Shown: one piece after another, positions 21,918 through 33,958 of the stretch
Numbering within the stretch: the stretch's first letter is position 1
Layout of the letters: each line of letters starts with the position of its first letter
Assembly (NCBI GenBank): GCA_033961575.1
Contig: CM066732.1
Location: forward strand, 52,667,001 to 52,731,000
DNA length: 64,000 nucleotides
Source of the DNA: Aselliscus stoliczkanus
Taxonomy: Eukaryota; Chordata; Mammalia; Chiroptera; Hipposideridae
Direction of reading: 5' to 3'
The notes under the pieces: generated by a model
Database searches by the model: none
Seen by the model: the letters and a program-made list of their open reading frames with translations, nothing else
Told to the model about the DNA's origin: nothing
Program-made: the position numbers and the translations under genes

Positions 21918-24900
21918 GCACCGTCTCTCTCCTCACAGGGGCCGGCAGGAGGGTGTGCAGGCCTGGGGCAGCCCTCACTGAGAGGTTAGTGGCAGGGCCC
22001 TGGGGTCTCATTCAGGCCCCTCCGACCCTGCCGTCCACCCACCCAGCAGGTCTCCTTTCCTCCACCTGCCCAAGAAGAAAGAGGTTTTCAGACTTCAGGG
22101 AGCTGAAAACTCACAAAAGGGGCTTTGAAATTCCGAGGCCACCCTCTCCTGGAAGCCTGTCTTCTCCCAGGAGCCTCAGCTCCCTGCTGGAAGGTCTGAG
22201 GCAGGGGAAGGACTAGAGACTGGCCTGCTCGGGTGACAGGTGCTGCAGGGTGGGCCCTGACATCTGGGCAGCGGCCTGCCAGCCACATCCAAAGCCCTGA
22301 GGTCATGTTCCCCAGAGCAGAGACTTGGCACCTGCCAGGATCCTTGATGGATTAGAACCAGGAGTGTCCCAGAGCTGGTGCTACATGCTCTGGCGCCTGG
22401 CACAAGGCCTGGGAGGAGCAGGCTGCCTCCGCTGCCCAGAACCATGGCCCTGTGGCACGGGCAGCGTGCACCAAGGCCAGGGACAGGGCTCGGCACTGAG
22501 CCACCGAGCCCCTGCCTGCACCCTGCAAGGCTGGCCCTGGGCTCAAGGGCACCCAATTGGCAAGGGAAAGGGGACCCCTTCTGAAGACCTCAGAGGCTCT
22601 GAAACGGGACCCAGCCTCACTCTCTCAGCCCCTCTAGTGTTGACGCCACCAATAGTTGCTAAGAGACAGCGGCAGCACAGGTGCTGGAGGAGGGATTCCC
22701 CAGAGCCTAGGCAATGCTTGCGGGCGGCTGCCTGGGGCTCTGCCCACATCCTCGCCCCCACATCCTGCAGGAGCCAGAGGCGGCAGCCACGAGCTGGTGG
22801 CTTCCCTGAGAAGTCACCTGCTTGGAGCACGCAGGCCGCTTAGGTGGCATCTGAAAGCCATCTCTAGGGTTCTGGTTGCCAGGGAAACTGCAGCGGGCTG
22901 AGCTGTGAGATCACAGGCCCCAGGCAACCCACCGGAGCTCAGGACAGAAGGTCTGAAAAACCAGTTCTCCCCCTGTGGCCTAAGGACAAATGAGAAATAT
23001 CAGGCCAACAGATGTATATAAACGTAGAAGTTGTCAAAACTCCTTTCTTTGAAACACCATCCTTAATTCTGAGGTCATGACCTTCCTATTACTTTTTGTA
23101 TTAATAGCACCTGGATTTTATGAAATAAAGGTGATGGTAGAGGTGCTGGGGTACTTCCGGAAGTACCTTTCAAACGGCAAAATCAACAGCAGCTTCCTTC
23201 AATGGCCCCTCCATTGATCTCTTCTTCCCCCTCCTCTATTCTCTCTCTCGTCTTTTTTCCCCTCTCTCTCATCCTAAAACCCAAACATCTTGGAATGCAA
23301 GGAAATGACATGAAAACCTACAAGCTCACTAAAATGGTGCAGGAGCCATTGGTGGTGCCTGTACCTGGCACAGTGAGGTCACAGAGAAAGGATGTCGTTA
23401 GCTTTACCTGGGGAAACTTCACAAAGGAGGTGATGATGCCTGAACTAAATCTTGAAATACCAGGGGCTGCTTGCCAGGGGGTAGATGGAGGGTGGAGGGT
23501 GGAGGTGAGGGGTGGAGACAGAGACACACAGAAGAACACACTGCCGAGACCCTTGTTTGAGATGTTGCTACCAGAGCGTCTTGTCTGAGAGGGGCCACAT
23601 CGGGCCATGAAGCCAGAGCAGTTGTGGAGGCCAGGTGACAGTGGGCCTGGGGGCGCGAGCTAAGACCCGCGGACTCCAGCCTATGAACTGATGTCCTGAG
23701 CACCAACATCTGTGGTCTCGGATTCGAAATTCCAAACTGGACACAGGCAGGAGGGTGAGTGGCAAGGCAGCCTGCGGTGAGCAGGGGAAGAGGTTTCCCT
23801 TGGGCAGCTCCTTGTACTGGACATGAGCAGGCCTCCCCCAGGCCACAGGGGGATTCTGAGCCTTGGGCTTCCCCAAGATGACCCGTTGTGTAGCCCATTC
23901 CCCAGAGACAGTGATGAAGACACAAAAGCGACGGGTTTCGCTGAGGGTGATGGTGCCCTGTCTGTAAGGACAACATGCCCTCTGCACACAAGGTACCGCC
24001 CAGGCTCTCAGGCCCCAAACTCAGGCTTTCAGGGATTCCCTACTAGAGTAAAATGGGACTGACATTTTTTTATAGCTCAATTTAATTTTGTTCTGAGCCT
24101 CTGTTTTGCTAGATGACAGAAATGTCATCTCAGGCAATTTGGAGTGCTCACCCCTTTCCTCAGGGCCACCTCTAATTTCTGGGGCACTTATCAAGCGCTT
24201 ATAATTGAGGGCCTACAGTCCCATGTGTCCTCCAGCTGGCCGTGGGGAGAGCCCCTCCTCAGTGCCCTGGGTGTAGGGCATCATTCCGCTGCTCCCACTC
24301 TTGGAAGCTGCCTGTGGCCCCAGCCCTTTGTGTTTTGCTGCCTCCCCGGGGCCCTTCCCAGGAAGTGGCCCTGGGGGCTCTGGGTGTTGGCTCTGCTGTT
24401 CATCTGAGAGCTTTGCCTCCAGCCTGAGCATATACTGGGCCCCAGGGTCAAAGCCACTCTAGGGACCATCAGTGTCCACTGCAGTGCCGCCCTTCTGCCT
24501 CTGTCCCTCCCCAACCCATGGAATCTCTCTGCCCTGGGGAGGGGTGTAGGTCTTACTCATCGCTGACCCACCAACATCTTTAAGCATTGGATTTACCCTT
24601 TCTATTTGTCTAAAGGCACTAGCTTTTGAGTTTCAAAAGCCAGGCAAAGGACATTTTCTCCTCCACTTCATCACATCCTTCCCCCGAGTATCCATCAAGT
24701 CTGGTCTTAGCTGCAAAAGGAGTCACAGCTAAGTCTGGGTTCTTTCCAGTAGAGGCCCTGGGATCCCCTCTGGACTGCTCTGTGCTAGATATTTGCTTCT
24801 TCCTCTGGTTCCCTTCATTATTAAAACAAAACCAAAATAAGCAAACCCAAAGCTCTCCAGCGCCTGGCTGCAGCCCTCGTCTGGGCAGGTGACCCATGTT

Positions 24901-25334
24901 TTCTGCAGGTGGCCCTGCTGTAGTAGTAGCTCTGCCCCCAGGCCAGGCGTGAGGGGCTTGGGTGTGGCCGGGCTGTGGCGGCCACTGGGAAACCGGAACC
25001 GGGCAGATCAGTCCCGGTCACTCCGGCCCTCTCATTCCGGTGCTCAGAGATTTTTGTTTCCTGGCCACCATCTCCTTCCTGCACTCTAGGATGAGGGAAG
25101 TTTACAAACGGGGGAAGCTGTCTTGCTTCTAAGGAGTTACTGCTAAAACTGAAGCCACGTTTCAGGTCTATTATTTTACATAAAAAAAAAAAAAATTTCC
25201 TCCAACCACCAGCAAACATTTTGTCCCCTGACTGGTTGTCACCTGCAAAGGAAAAGCTCTATCTGTCTTTACTTTTCTTTCAGTCCAATTTCCAGAAATA
25301 GGACCTGCGTTTCTTGGAGAGTAAAGTGTTTGTG
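21918..25334. other. long gene-free stretch, unassigned
   Basis: No exon with splice signals and conserved frame was found. The longest frame is a 199-codon minus-strand one at 23419-24018, overlapped by two other minus frames and a plus frame, which marks it as chance. The sequence is moderately GC-rich at 22.2-24.5 kb. Old repeats too diverged to name are likely. Confidence 0.4.
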
Positions 25335-25545
25335 GTTAAGAAATGGGGTTTTCACCACTTACCACCTGATAACTTTGGAGAGATGATTTGCATGCACCAA
25401 GCCTCAATTTCCTCATCTGTAAACTGGGATGCTAACAGTACTACCTCAAAGAACTGTTGTGAGGATTAGACTAGTGGACACATGTAAGTGCTTAGACCAG
25501 TGTCCCTCTCACAGTCAGCCCTCAATAAGTGTTGGCTTGAATTAT
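25335..25545 (+). repeat. MIR SINE, sense
   Basis: 'ccaagcctcaatttcctcatctgtaaactggg', 'tacctcaaagaactgttgtgaggatt' and 'catgtaagtgcttagaccagtg', ending 'cagccctcaataagtgttgg', give a nearly complete MIR in order. Confidence 0.85.
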
Positions 25546-26163
25546 CATGTGACTAAACTGTTACTTTCCCGTGGCCCTTGGGAATTTATGGGGAAACTGG
25601 CATCGGGAATTCAAACTTTTACACTAAAGGAAGACCATGCATAGGGAGGAAGTAAGAAAGAGAAACACTAGAGATTTGGGGCTACAGGAGCAAAGCAAAA
25701 CGACGTTTCAGCTAAGCAGCAGCGGAGCTAGTGAGTCAGGTCATCCTGCAAACCAAGGACCCCCTTCCTTTCTGTCACGTGAAGGATAAATACAGCCCCA
25801 CCTGCTCTCCCAACAGACGCTCGGGGAAGAGCCAGGTCCACGAGAGAGGGAGCTAGGAGCCCTGCTGGGTGCTGCCAGGTGCTCTGTCCATGGGTGCCAG
25901 TGGCCTCCAGCCTCCCTTCCAGAGCCTGGGAGCCCCCCACCATGGGCCTCCAGGTGAAGTCCCACCTTGGCAGGCTCCTGGGTGATCCTGTGATGTGGAC
26001 TTCGGGACGCTGTAATTGGACAAGGGAGAAGCCGAGAAACAGCTTTGTCCCTGGATTTCGGAAGCATCCCTTAGGATTCCAGAGCTGCACACGTGCTCTG
26101 AAGCCCACTGGTTTCAACGTCCACCTTCTTCAGACAACCCAGCTTCTCAACCACTCATGACTA

Positions 26164-26217
26164 GCCATCATCATCATCATCACTGTCATTGTCATAATCA
26201 CCACCATCATCATCACT
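26164..26217. repeat. (CAT)n imperfect microsatellite
   Basis: Runs of cat/cac triplets with interruptions (catcatcatcatcat...gtcattgtcataatcaccac). Confidence 0.85.
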
Positions 26218-26374
26218 AACGCTTCTGTTGAGCATTTATTCCACACCTGGCACTTTTCTAAATGCCAGTGCCTCCTCCTCTTCTGGCACACCAAGGCTCC
26301 TCAGAGTTTCTCTGTTCTAAAGCCCGCCTCCTCCAGGAAGCCTCGCTGTCTCTGCAAAACTGGTAGAAGAGGTC

Positions 26375-26470
26375 AGGCCACAAATACCTATTGAGCACCA
26401 ACTATGTATCAGACACTGTTCTGAAAAAGATAGGCAGCCACATTGCTGCCATTAAACAATCAGAAATGTG
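26375..26470 (-). mobile_element. LINE2 3' end, antisense
   Basis: 'ccacaaatacctattgagcaccaactatgtatcagacactgttctg' is the antisense L2 end (caaatatttattgagcacctactatg...). Confidence 0.6.
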
Positions 26471-26799
26471 ATGAAGGTGAGAAGAGGGGATGTACAGGGT
26501 GCCACTGGGGAGTAGCCACCATGGAGAGTCCACCTTCTCCAAGGTCCCCAGGGCCAGAGCGCAGGCCAGTCACCGCATACCTCGCTGGTCAATTGCTCCA
26601 GCTGGCTGCTGTGTCACTCCATCATGTGTGTCCTCATTCCCTCTGGTGGACGGAGGTTTGAGTGACTTCATGGTGGCAGAGCTGGGAAGCGATTCTGGGG
26701 TGTGTCCAGGCTGTGAGCTCCTGAGGACAGGGAAATAGCTCATATCTACAACTTAGTGCCTAGTAGTGGACATTCGGGAATAAATGTGGCACAGCAAGA

Positions 26800-28035
26800 G
26801 AAAGCATCAACAAAGTGAAAATGCAACCTACTGAATGGGAGAACATACTTGTAAATCCTATATCTGATAAAGGGTTAATATTCAAAATATATAAAGAACT
26901 CACACAACTCAATAGTAAAAATAACAATCCAATTTAAAAATGGGCAGAAGAGGCAGGCCAAGTGATGCGTGATTAAGAGCTGGCTTGGGACGCCAGTGGC
27001 CCCGGTTCGGGACCCACATATGAGGGCCAGTGACACTGCCCTCAAGAAAAAAAAAAATGGGCAGAAGATCTGAATGGACATTTTTGCAAAGAAGGCATAC
27101 AGATGGCCAACAGGTAAATGAAAGGATGCTCAACTTCACTAAGCATAAGAGATACGCAAATTAAAACCACAATGAAATGTCACCTCACATCAGATGGAAT
27201 GGCCATCATCAAAAAGACAAGAGACAACAAATGATGGTGACAATGTTGAGAAAAGGGAACCCTCGTGCACTGTTGGTGGGACTGCAAATTGGTGCAGCCA
27301 CAATGGAAAACAGTGTGGGGGTTCCTCAAAAAATTAAAAATAGAACTACCACATGATCCAGCAAGTCCACTCCTGGGTATTTATTTGAAAAAAACTAAAA
27401 CACTATTTTGAAGAGATAGCTGCACCCCTGTTCATTGCAGCATTTTTCACACTAGCTAAGACATGGAAACAACAAGATATTGATGGATGAGTGGATAAAG
27501 GACACAGGTGGTACACATATACAATGGCATATTATTCAGCCATAAAAAGGAAACCTTGCCATTGATGACAACATAGATGGACCTAGAGGGAATCATGATA
27601 TGTGAAATATGTCAGGCAGAGAAACACACTTACGGTATAAACTCACTTAAATGCAGAATCTAAAAAGAAAACAACAAAAGAAGCTCATAGATATAGAGAA
27701 CAGACTGATGGTTGCCAGAGGTGACGGGTCGGGGTGGCAAAATGGGTGGAGGGGGTCAAAAGATATCGACTTCCAGTTATAAAATAAATAAGTCTTGAGA
27801 TGTCACGCACAGCATGGCAAGTATAGTTAATACTGTAGTGCATATTTGAAAATTGCTAAGAGAGTAGATCTTAAAAGTTCTCATCATAAGAACAAAAATT
27901 TGTAACTATGTGGTGATGGATGTTACCTAGACATATTGTGACCATTTTGCAATGTTTATAAATATCAAATCATTATGTTGTACATCTGAAACTAATATAT
28001 TGTCACTTATACCTCAATAAAAAAGACCGTAAAAT
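26800..28035 (+). mobile_element. LINE-1 3' end (ORF2 C-terminus and 3' UTR), split by a SINE
   Basis: Plus-strand sequence shows diverged L1 ORF2 end landmarks: 'gggttaatattcaaaatatataaagaactc', 'aaaaatgggcagaagatctgaatggac', 'cactgttggtgggactgcaaattgg', 'gggtatttatttgaaaaaaactaaaac', 'tggatgagtggataaag' and 'tatacaatggcatattattcagcc'. These are followed by a 3' UTR ending 'acttatacctcaataaaaaag'. The frame is interrupted by many stops, so no reverse transcriptase is encoded. A short SINE is inserted at about 26951-27052. Confidence 0.88.
26937..27067 (+). mobile_element. short-form tRNA-derived SINE inside L1, with TSD
   Basis: The body is 26951-27052 and begins at the diverged 'aggcaggccaagtgatgcg', keeps 'ctggcttgggacgccag' and 'ggttcgggaccc', and ends ctgccctcaag plus A-tail. 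The TSD aaaaatgggcagaag is perfect. It duplicates a piece of the L1 target, which fixes the order of events: L1 first, SINE later. Confidence 0.93.
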
Positions 28036-28139
28036 GATTTTTTTTAAAAAAGAATAAATATGGAGTAAATTAACACAGAAAGGAGCAATCAAATAGATGA
28101 AGCCTTCATTATTTTCTCTTACAAGGCAAAATTGTAGGG

Positions 28140-28240
28140 GGCTTGAGCTATCTCTCCTTTTTTTCTGCCCATTACCTGACTCAGTGCTTGGCCCATAGTA
28201 AACTCAATAATGATTGTTGAATGAATAAATGGTATAATCC
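28140..28240 (+). mobile_element. LINE2 3' end
   Basis: 'cctgactcagtgcttggcccatagtaaactcaataatgattgttgaatgaataaat' (in pieces) is the L2 terminus. Confidence 0.65.
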
Positions 28241-31134
28241 TGGTTATCTATCATAGTGTACAATATAGTATATAGTATGTGCTCTGTAAATGTTTGATAA
28301 TTAAATTAATGGATAAAATTATTGATAATATGCACTCACTTAGAAAACAACCAAAATAATTTCCCCCATTATCTTCCATTAATATTTACTGGTAACAGAT
28401 TTTCTACAAACACACGACTGCTTACTCCCTCTTCTGGGTTTCTTAGCAAGTTAAACAAAACAAAACAAAACAAAACAACCTGCTGGGGGAAAGCAGGCTG
28501 AGTCTAACCCAAAAAGCTCCCCACATGAGTGTGTAAGTAGCCCACAGAGCTTGCCAGCTGCCTTCTGCTGGGCCCAGGCTGTCACAGAGAGAGGACTGCA
28601 CATGAGGGTGGAGGAGGGTCCCTGGGCCAGCTGGGCTGCCCCGGGAAGTAAGTACAGCTGTCTCAGCCACATTCTCTCTGGGGATTCACTTTTTCTATTT
28701 TTGGCATCATTATCTGATTTCCATATGATTTTACAAGATGCAAGATAAAGATTAGTACAAATACTTCTTTGCAAAAAAAGAGTCCTTTAATCCAGTGAAA
28801 TAAGGTTGCTTGTCGGTGATGGACAATGTTTGCACAACTCGACTTCACACAAAGTCAGCATTTATGGGACTGTCAGAGCAGGCCCCTCTGCCTTCCTGCC
28901 TCTGATCAGCTTGGTCCTCCACCAAATGGAATCAGCCAGAAATGGGACACAAAAGAGAGCCCTTTCTTAAGCAGTGTGGATATTGCAAGGCCGGGGCTGG
29001 GAGCGGAGACTTGGGGCTGAGCAGTCCTTGGGGCTTCTGCACGGTCCTCCTGATTCTCGCTGGTGGGCACCCCCATCGTCAAGTGCTGACCCCTTTTCTT
29101 GCTCTCCACTTCACCTCAAAGGCTGAGCGGGGGAGGCTTTTTCTTTGCCACCCTCCCCGGGAGTCTCTTTCTTCCTCCTCCCTCTCTTGCTAGGGGCATT
29201 TTCTTTAAAACAAAAGAAAACGAACAAACGAAAAAACCCCTCAAAGAGCAGGCAAGGTGAGGCAGCCCCCTGTGCGCGCCCCGTCTGATGACTGGAAGAG
29301 GGTGGGATGGAGAGCAGTCCTCACTCACTGCTCTCCTGGCCTAGGCGCCCTGCCTGGTCTGACTGCTCCCCAGTTCTGGTCTCTCAGGAGTGTCCCACAC
29401 TTGGGAGGGGGTGTAGCCTCCAGACTGCCTGCTCAGCTCCCCTGCTGTCTCAGTGTTTTCCGATTTCCGGCTGCACCCAGCCACCTTGGCTTGTTGGAGA
29501 CTCTGCCTGTTGTTTGCTCCCAGATTGCTTCCCTGCCTTTCCATTGTTCTTGGTATTACAGGAAGCCACATTTCCCAGGCTCCCTTACCAAGTGGCTTCC
29601 AGGTGGCTGTGAGTGATAGGAGACGCTGGTGGGAGACTGGGGTACTGGAGCGGGGGAGTCGGGGCATCCCTCCCCTTTTGCTCTGCCCTAGGTGGCAGCT
29701 TCAGCAGCGGCTGTCGCTTCTCTGTGGCCCCAATGAGCAGAGGACAGCCGTCCTGTGGCCCCCCACTCCTGCCGGACAGCGCTGGTCTCCACATGGCCAG
29801 CTCCCACGGGCAGCCCTTGCCCTGATCCAGCTTCTGCCAGCCAGCACTGACTCTGGGCTCACTCCCCAGCTTTGGGGAGTTCCTCCACTGTCACTAAGCT
29901 GTGTTCTTCACTGTTCCCTATTTAGCTTCCCATCTCGTCCATTTTCTATGCAGCCAGTTCCTTGTATTAAAGTCCCTCTGTTAAAAGGTCTAGAGTACTT
30001 TCTGGACTCTGACCGATACGGATAGCATGGGATCGATCCAGTGTTTATGAAGTCATCGACAAGAGGATCTGCACACATCGGTCATTTGGCTGGGAGAGCT
30101 GCCCAAGTCTTAGGCCCCAGCCTCCCCCAGGGAAAACCCAGGAGGAACCTGGAGGAAGTGGGAGGAGCCTTGGGCTGGTCACGTGCCTCCGGACACTGCC
30201 TCTGGTCCCAGGCCCGGCTGACCCTCTTCTCCTGGCTTCTCCTCTCAGTGCCGTGCTAGCCCTGCCTGGCTGCTTGGTTTGTGGGAATAACTCCTTTCTT
30301 TTGGCTCTTCAAAACAAACCATTTCTCTTTTGTCTGGCGGGGCCTCTCATTAACCAAGATGTAAAGAAACAGAGAGCACACTGTGGGACTTAATTTGGAG
30401 CCACTTAAATAGGTGGTTTTATGAGACCCAATTCCCTCTGTTGTTTCTGAGTGGTGCGTGAGAGTCTGAGGACTTGCCCAGATCCCACGTTCCAGTGCAG
30501 GTGGGAATTGCCCTGCAGGTAGGAAGGGCAGGGGGAGGCAGCCCCCGCCAGAGGGCACGTTCCAGGCTGGATCCCAGTGCTTTGCCTTGTCATTTCCTCC
30601 TTGGAAACGGGCCAGGGTTAGCGAGATGGCCAGAAATGAGCCTCGTGTCGAAGCTCCCATGAGTTTGAGGGACGCTTTGCTGTGGAGTCCTCAGACTTCA
30701 CCAGTCTTAAGACAGAGAAAGGATTGTTGGAAGGAAGAGCCTCCAAGCCCCACACAAGGGCCACCAGAAAGCAGGACCTGCTCCACGTCCCTTGTGTGAC
30801 ATATCTTTAAAAAGAAAAAACTAATAACGCTGTGTACGTTTGTCACTGTCTGCGGCTGTTACCCACAGTCCACGCAAAGATGACTCGATGGCCATATGGA
30901 CTCAGAATGCTGCCAGCGGCTCACCTGTCCAGGGGTCTGCTGTTTCGACAGACACGGCTGGTCAGATGACCGACGGGGAAGGCGTTCCCGCCACGGGGCA
31001 GCTGCAGGAGGATTTTGCTTCACGCAGGACTTACCAAACAGCAAAAGGGGGAGAACAGGCCCAGGAGCGGGGACTGGCAACGGAGAGAAACAAAGCTAGG
31101 ACTAAAGCTGGCTTTATTTCCTCTTTCTATTTTG
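28241..31134. other. gene-free stretch with unplaced old repeats
   Basis: A (CAAAA)n tract lies at 28453-28480. The segment from about 29570 to 30020 ends 'cttgtattaaagtccctctgtt...gaccgatacgg', which resembles the end of an old interspersed repeat that I cannot name. A 190-codon plus frame at 29453-30025 overlaps other frames and has no domain. Confidence 0.4.
28453..28480. repeat. (CAAAA)n microsatellite
   Basis: Five uninterrupted acaaa-type units. Confidence 0.85.
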
Positions 31135-31305
31135 GTAAGCATTCTTTGAGTACTTCTCTGTGTCGGGCACCAGGCTAAGCCGATCTCGTGCCTAGCTCAT
31201 CTGACCTCCACAGCAGCCCCGGAGTCAGGTGCGGTGAGTAAGACTGAGGCTCAGAGGGGTGAAGCAACAGGCCAAGGTCACACAGCTGCCTGTGGCTCGT
31301 GTTGC
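31135..31305 (-). repeat. MIR SINE, antisense
   Basis: 'tttgagtacttctctgtgtcgggcaccagg', 'cagcagccccggagtcaggtg', 'gactgaggctcagaggggtgaagcaacaggccaaggtcacacagctg' (in pieces) fit antisense MIR. Confidence 0.75.
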
Positions 31306-31864
31306 AAGAGCAATGTTTAGACTCCTCAACCTGGGAGGCAAAATAAACAGCTGGAGAGGCAGAGGAGAGGGTCCCAGCATGGGGATGCTAGAAGTTGGGC
31401 CAAAACAGCCACATGAGAAGCGGGGGTGGGGGGGTAGGAGGACCCCGACTGGGTGTGAGTTCTACGGAAGAGAAGATCAGTATTTCCATTTCATCTGGAC
31501 CTTTGACCCGAAGGCGCTGCCTGGAATTTGTCTTCCCTCAAGATAGTCCCAAAAAAGTAAACTGGAGTGATCTCCTTGGCAGGCAGGATGGGGGGACCAG
31601 GGAGAGCAAGAGGTCCAGGGGTGTTTCTGAGTCTATTTGGCTCCATGTGTAATTCCCTCTGGGTTGCAGCATGTTTTTAAAAGTGGTTGTTGGAATAGCA
31701 TTCCTAAGATGAAGACATATGCATTGAATTAAACAAAATGCAAAAACCTAAATTATAAAAACCTGCGTGTATTTTAAAACCAATGTTGAGTGGTTTAAAT
31801 TGCACTTGACAGATAATTCATTTAGAGAGATGCAGAGAGAAAATTACCTTTCTTGAGTTACGTT

Positions 31865-32655
31865 AATGTAATCTTTCTAAAGAGCTTTATTGAGATATAA
31901 TTCACAACTGTACATTTCACCTATTTAAAGTGTACACAGTTCAGTCGTTTTTTAGTATAATTCACCATCGTGCAACCATCACTACTACCAATTTTAGATT
32001 GTTTTATTTACCCCCAAAGAAATGCTGGCCTTGTTAGCAATCACCCTGCACTCTCCCCTCCTGTTTCCCCACCCTTAGGCGAGCAACCGCTAACACTTTC
32101 TGTCCATTCGATGTGCCCTTTCTGGATATTTTACATCAATGGAATCGTGGTATGCGGTCTTCCGTGACTAGCTTCTTTCCCTAGCATGGTGTTTTCGGGC
32201 TTCATCACTGTGTATCGATACGTCATTCCTTTCTGTGGATGAATACTCCATTGTATGGCTAGACCACATTTTATTTATCCACATACCAGCTGACAAACAT
32301 TTGGGTTTGTAGTTCCTACTTTTTGACTATGATGAATAATGCTTCAATGAACATGAGAGTGCAAGTTTCGGTGTGGCGATAGGTTTTAAATGGTCTGGGT
32401 TTGTGCTCAGCAGGGAAATTGGTGGGTCATACGGTGGCCCCCTTTTGGGAGACTGCCAGACTGGTCTCCCAGGCGGCTGCACCATGCCACAGCGCACCAG
32501 CGGCGCTGGAGGGTCCCAGGTTCTCCACGTCCTTGCCAACACTCGTGATTATCTGTCATATTCTATGATAGCCTTCCACTGGGTAGAAAGTGGCATCTCA
32601 TTGTGACTTGGATGCACACTTCTCTGATCCCTAATGATGCTGAGTGTCTTTCCAA
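31865..32655 (-). mobile_element. LINE-1 (L1M) 3' region, antisense
   Basis: Minus-strand L1. The plus strand shows 'tttattgagatataattcac', 'gtgtacacagttcagtcg', 'ttctggatattttacatcaatggaatcg', 'tactccattgtatggctagaccacattttatttatcc', 'gaataatgcttcaatgaac' and 'gggtcatacggtgg', then the splicing-motif-like 'ccaacactcgtgattatctg'. This is about 790 bp of 3' UTR and ORF2 end. It is badly decayed, with no open frame. Confidence 0.87.
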
Positions 32656-32659
32656 GCAT

Positions 32660-33089
32660 CCAAATGGACCTTTCAATTCTCTAACCCTCCACCCTGCTTG
32701 TTTAGGCCCTTCCCACTTCTTCCCTGACTGGTTTGCATGTCTGCCTCCTAACTGATCTTTCCATCTTCCATCCCACTCCCTAAAATGAGCCCCAGACCAG
32801 GTCATTTTCTGCCGAAAACCTTGAATGACTGCCAGCTGCCCACAGGACTGAGTCCGAACTGCTGGGTGGCATTCAAGGCCTTTTACAGTCTATCTCCCAC
32901 TGATCCGTGTCCCATCTCTCCCTGTTCTCTTCTGAGCAGTGGTGCTATGGCTTTGCCCGTGCTGTTCCCTCTGCTTGTCATCCCTTCCCTGAAGTGTGTG
33001 CCTCGCCAGCACTTACTCCTCTTCAGACGGGATCTTCTGAGTGAAGCCAGGTGGGGCCCTCATGCAGTGCTGCTCCAGGAAACCCCACT
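32660..33089 (+). mobile_element. LINE2 3' part, upstream half
   Basis: 'cactgccagctgcccacagg', 'actgagtccgaactgctgggtggcattcaaggcc', 'tgctgttccctctgcttgtcatcccttccctg' and 'cctcttcagacgggatcttctgag' match sense L2 in order. The same element resumes at 33405 after a DNA transposon, so it was split by that insertion. Confidence 0.78.
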
Positions 33090-33402
33090 CTCATTTGAAA
33101 TCTGTATCAGGAGTCAACAAAGCCCTACCCGTGGGCCTGATCCAGCCCACCACCTGTTTCTACATTGTGCCTGAACTAAGAATACTTTTCACATGGTCGA
33201 AAATAATAACAAGGGAGAATATTTCGTGGCACAATTTCGGTGCCTACAAAGTATCATTGGAATTTAGGCCAGCTCATCTGTGTACATACCGTCTACTGAC
33301 TGCTGTATGACAGCAGAGTTGAAAAATGGCAACCCAGACTATGGCCCACAAAGCGTAAAATAGTTACTGTCTGGCCCAAACCCTGGTCTACACGAATGGC
33401 AT
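33090..33402 (+). mobile_element. non-autonomous hAT relic inserted in L2
   Basis: 'caggagtcaacaaagccctacccgtgggcctgatccagcccacc' at the left, 'gcagagttgaaaaatgg' and 'atggcccacaaagcgtaaaatagttactgtctggccc' inside, and 'aaaccctgg' at the right. This is the layout of a Charlie-group MITE with gggtc-gcaaa-type ends and ggcc-rich palindromic subterminal parts. L2 flanks it on both sides. Confidence 0.65.
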
Positions 33403-33635
33403 CCCGGCATTGTGTGATCTTCTGCGGGGGTTCTCCAGGGGCTTCCCTGGTGCTCTGTTCATACCTCTACTCTCTCACTGCCTCGTCCTCTTCCCCCGCA
33501 CACCTTGTGCCCCCAAACCTGGGGCTGTCTCCCTGAGTCGCCTCATCTTTGTATCCTCAGAGTGTAGCCGGAAGTCTGGCACAGAGAAGGACCTCTGTGA
33601 ATGTCTGTGTCCCTGCACTGAATTAGATACTTCTC
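33403..33635 (+). mobile_element. LINE2 3' part, downstream half
   Basis: 'ggttctccaggggcttccctgg', 'gggctgtctccctgagtcgcctcatctttgtatcctcag' and 'agtctggcacagagaaggacctctgtgaatgtctg' continue the L2 interrupted at 33089. Confidence 0.65.
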
Positions 33636-33844
33636 GGATGCTGAAGATGGACTGATAAAACACTACACGTTTCGGGTTTAGTGTGACTCGTAAGGGAACA
33701 CTGGTGGCTCTGCTCTAGGTTCATTATTTCTGGCTTTGAACACACTCCCTCCACCCTTCAGAGTAACTTGTGTGACTTCTTCTCTGTCCCCTCCCAGAGA
33801 AGTGCTAAGTGGCCTCATTCATCAAATCAAATGAAAATCACCGT

Positions 33845-33958
33845 GGCCAGCTACATGTACACCTGAAACTGATATAAAATAATATTGAATGTCAACTGTC
33901 ATGGACAAAAATAAATTAAAAAATAAGTAAATAAATAAAGTATGCACACAAATAGAAA
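33845..33958 (+). mobile_element. L1-like 3' terminus with A-rich tail
   Basis: 'gtacacctgaaactgatataaaataatattgaatgtcaactgtcatgg' followed by 'aaaaataaattaaaaaataagtaaataaataaag' resembles a 5'-truncated L1 3' end with a decayed tail. Confidence 0.45.

Noticed and set aside
23419..24018. 199-codon minus frame
   Set aside because: Overlapped by three other frames in this GC-rich part. Low-complexity composition and no recognisable family.
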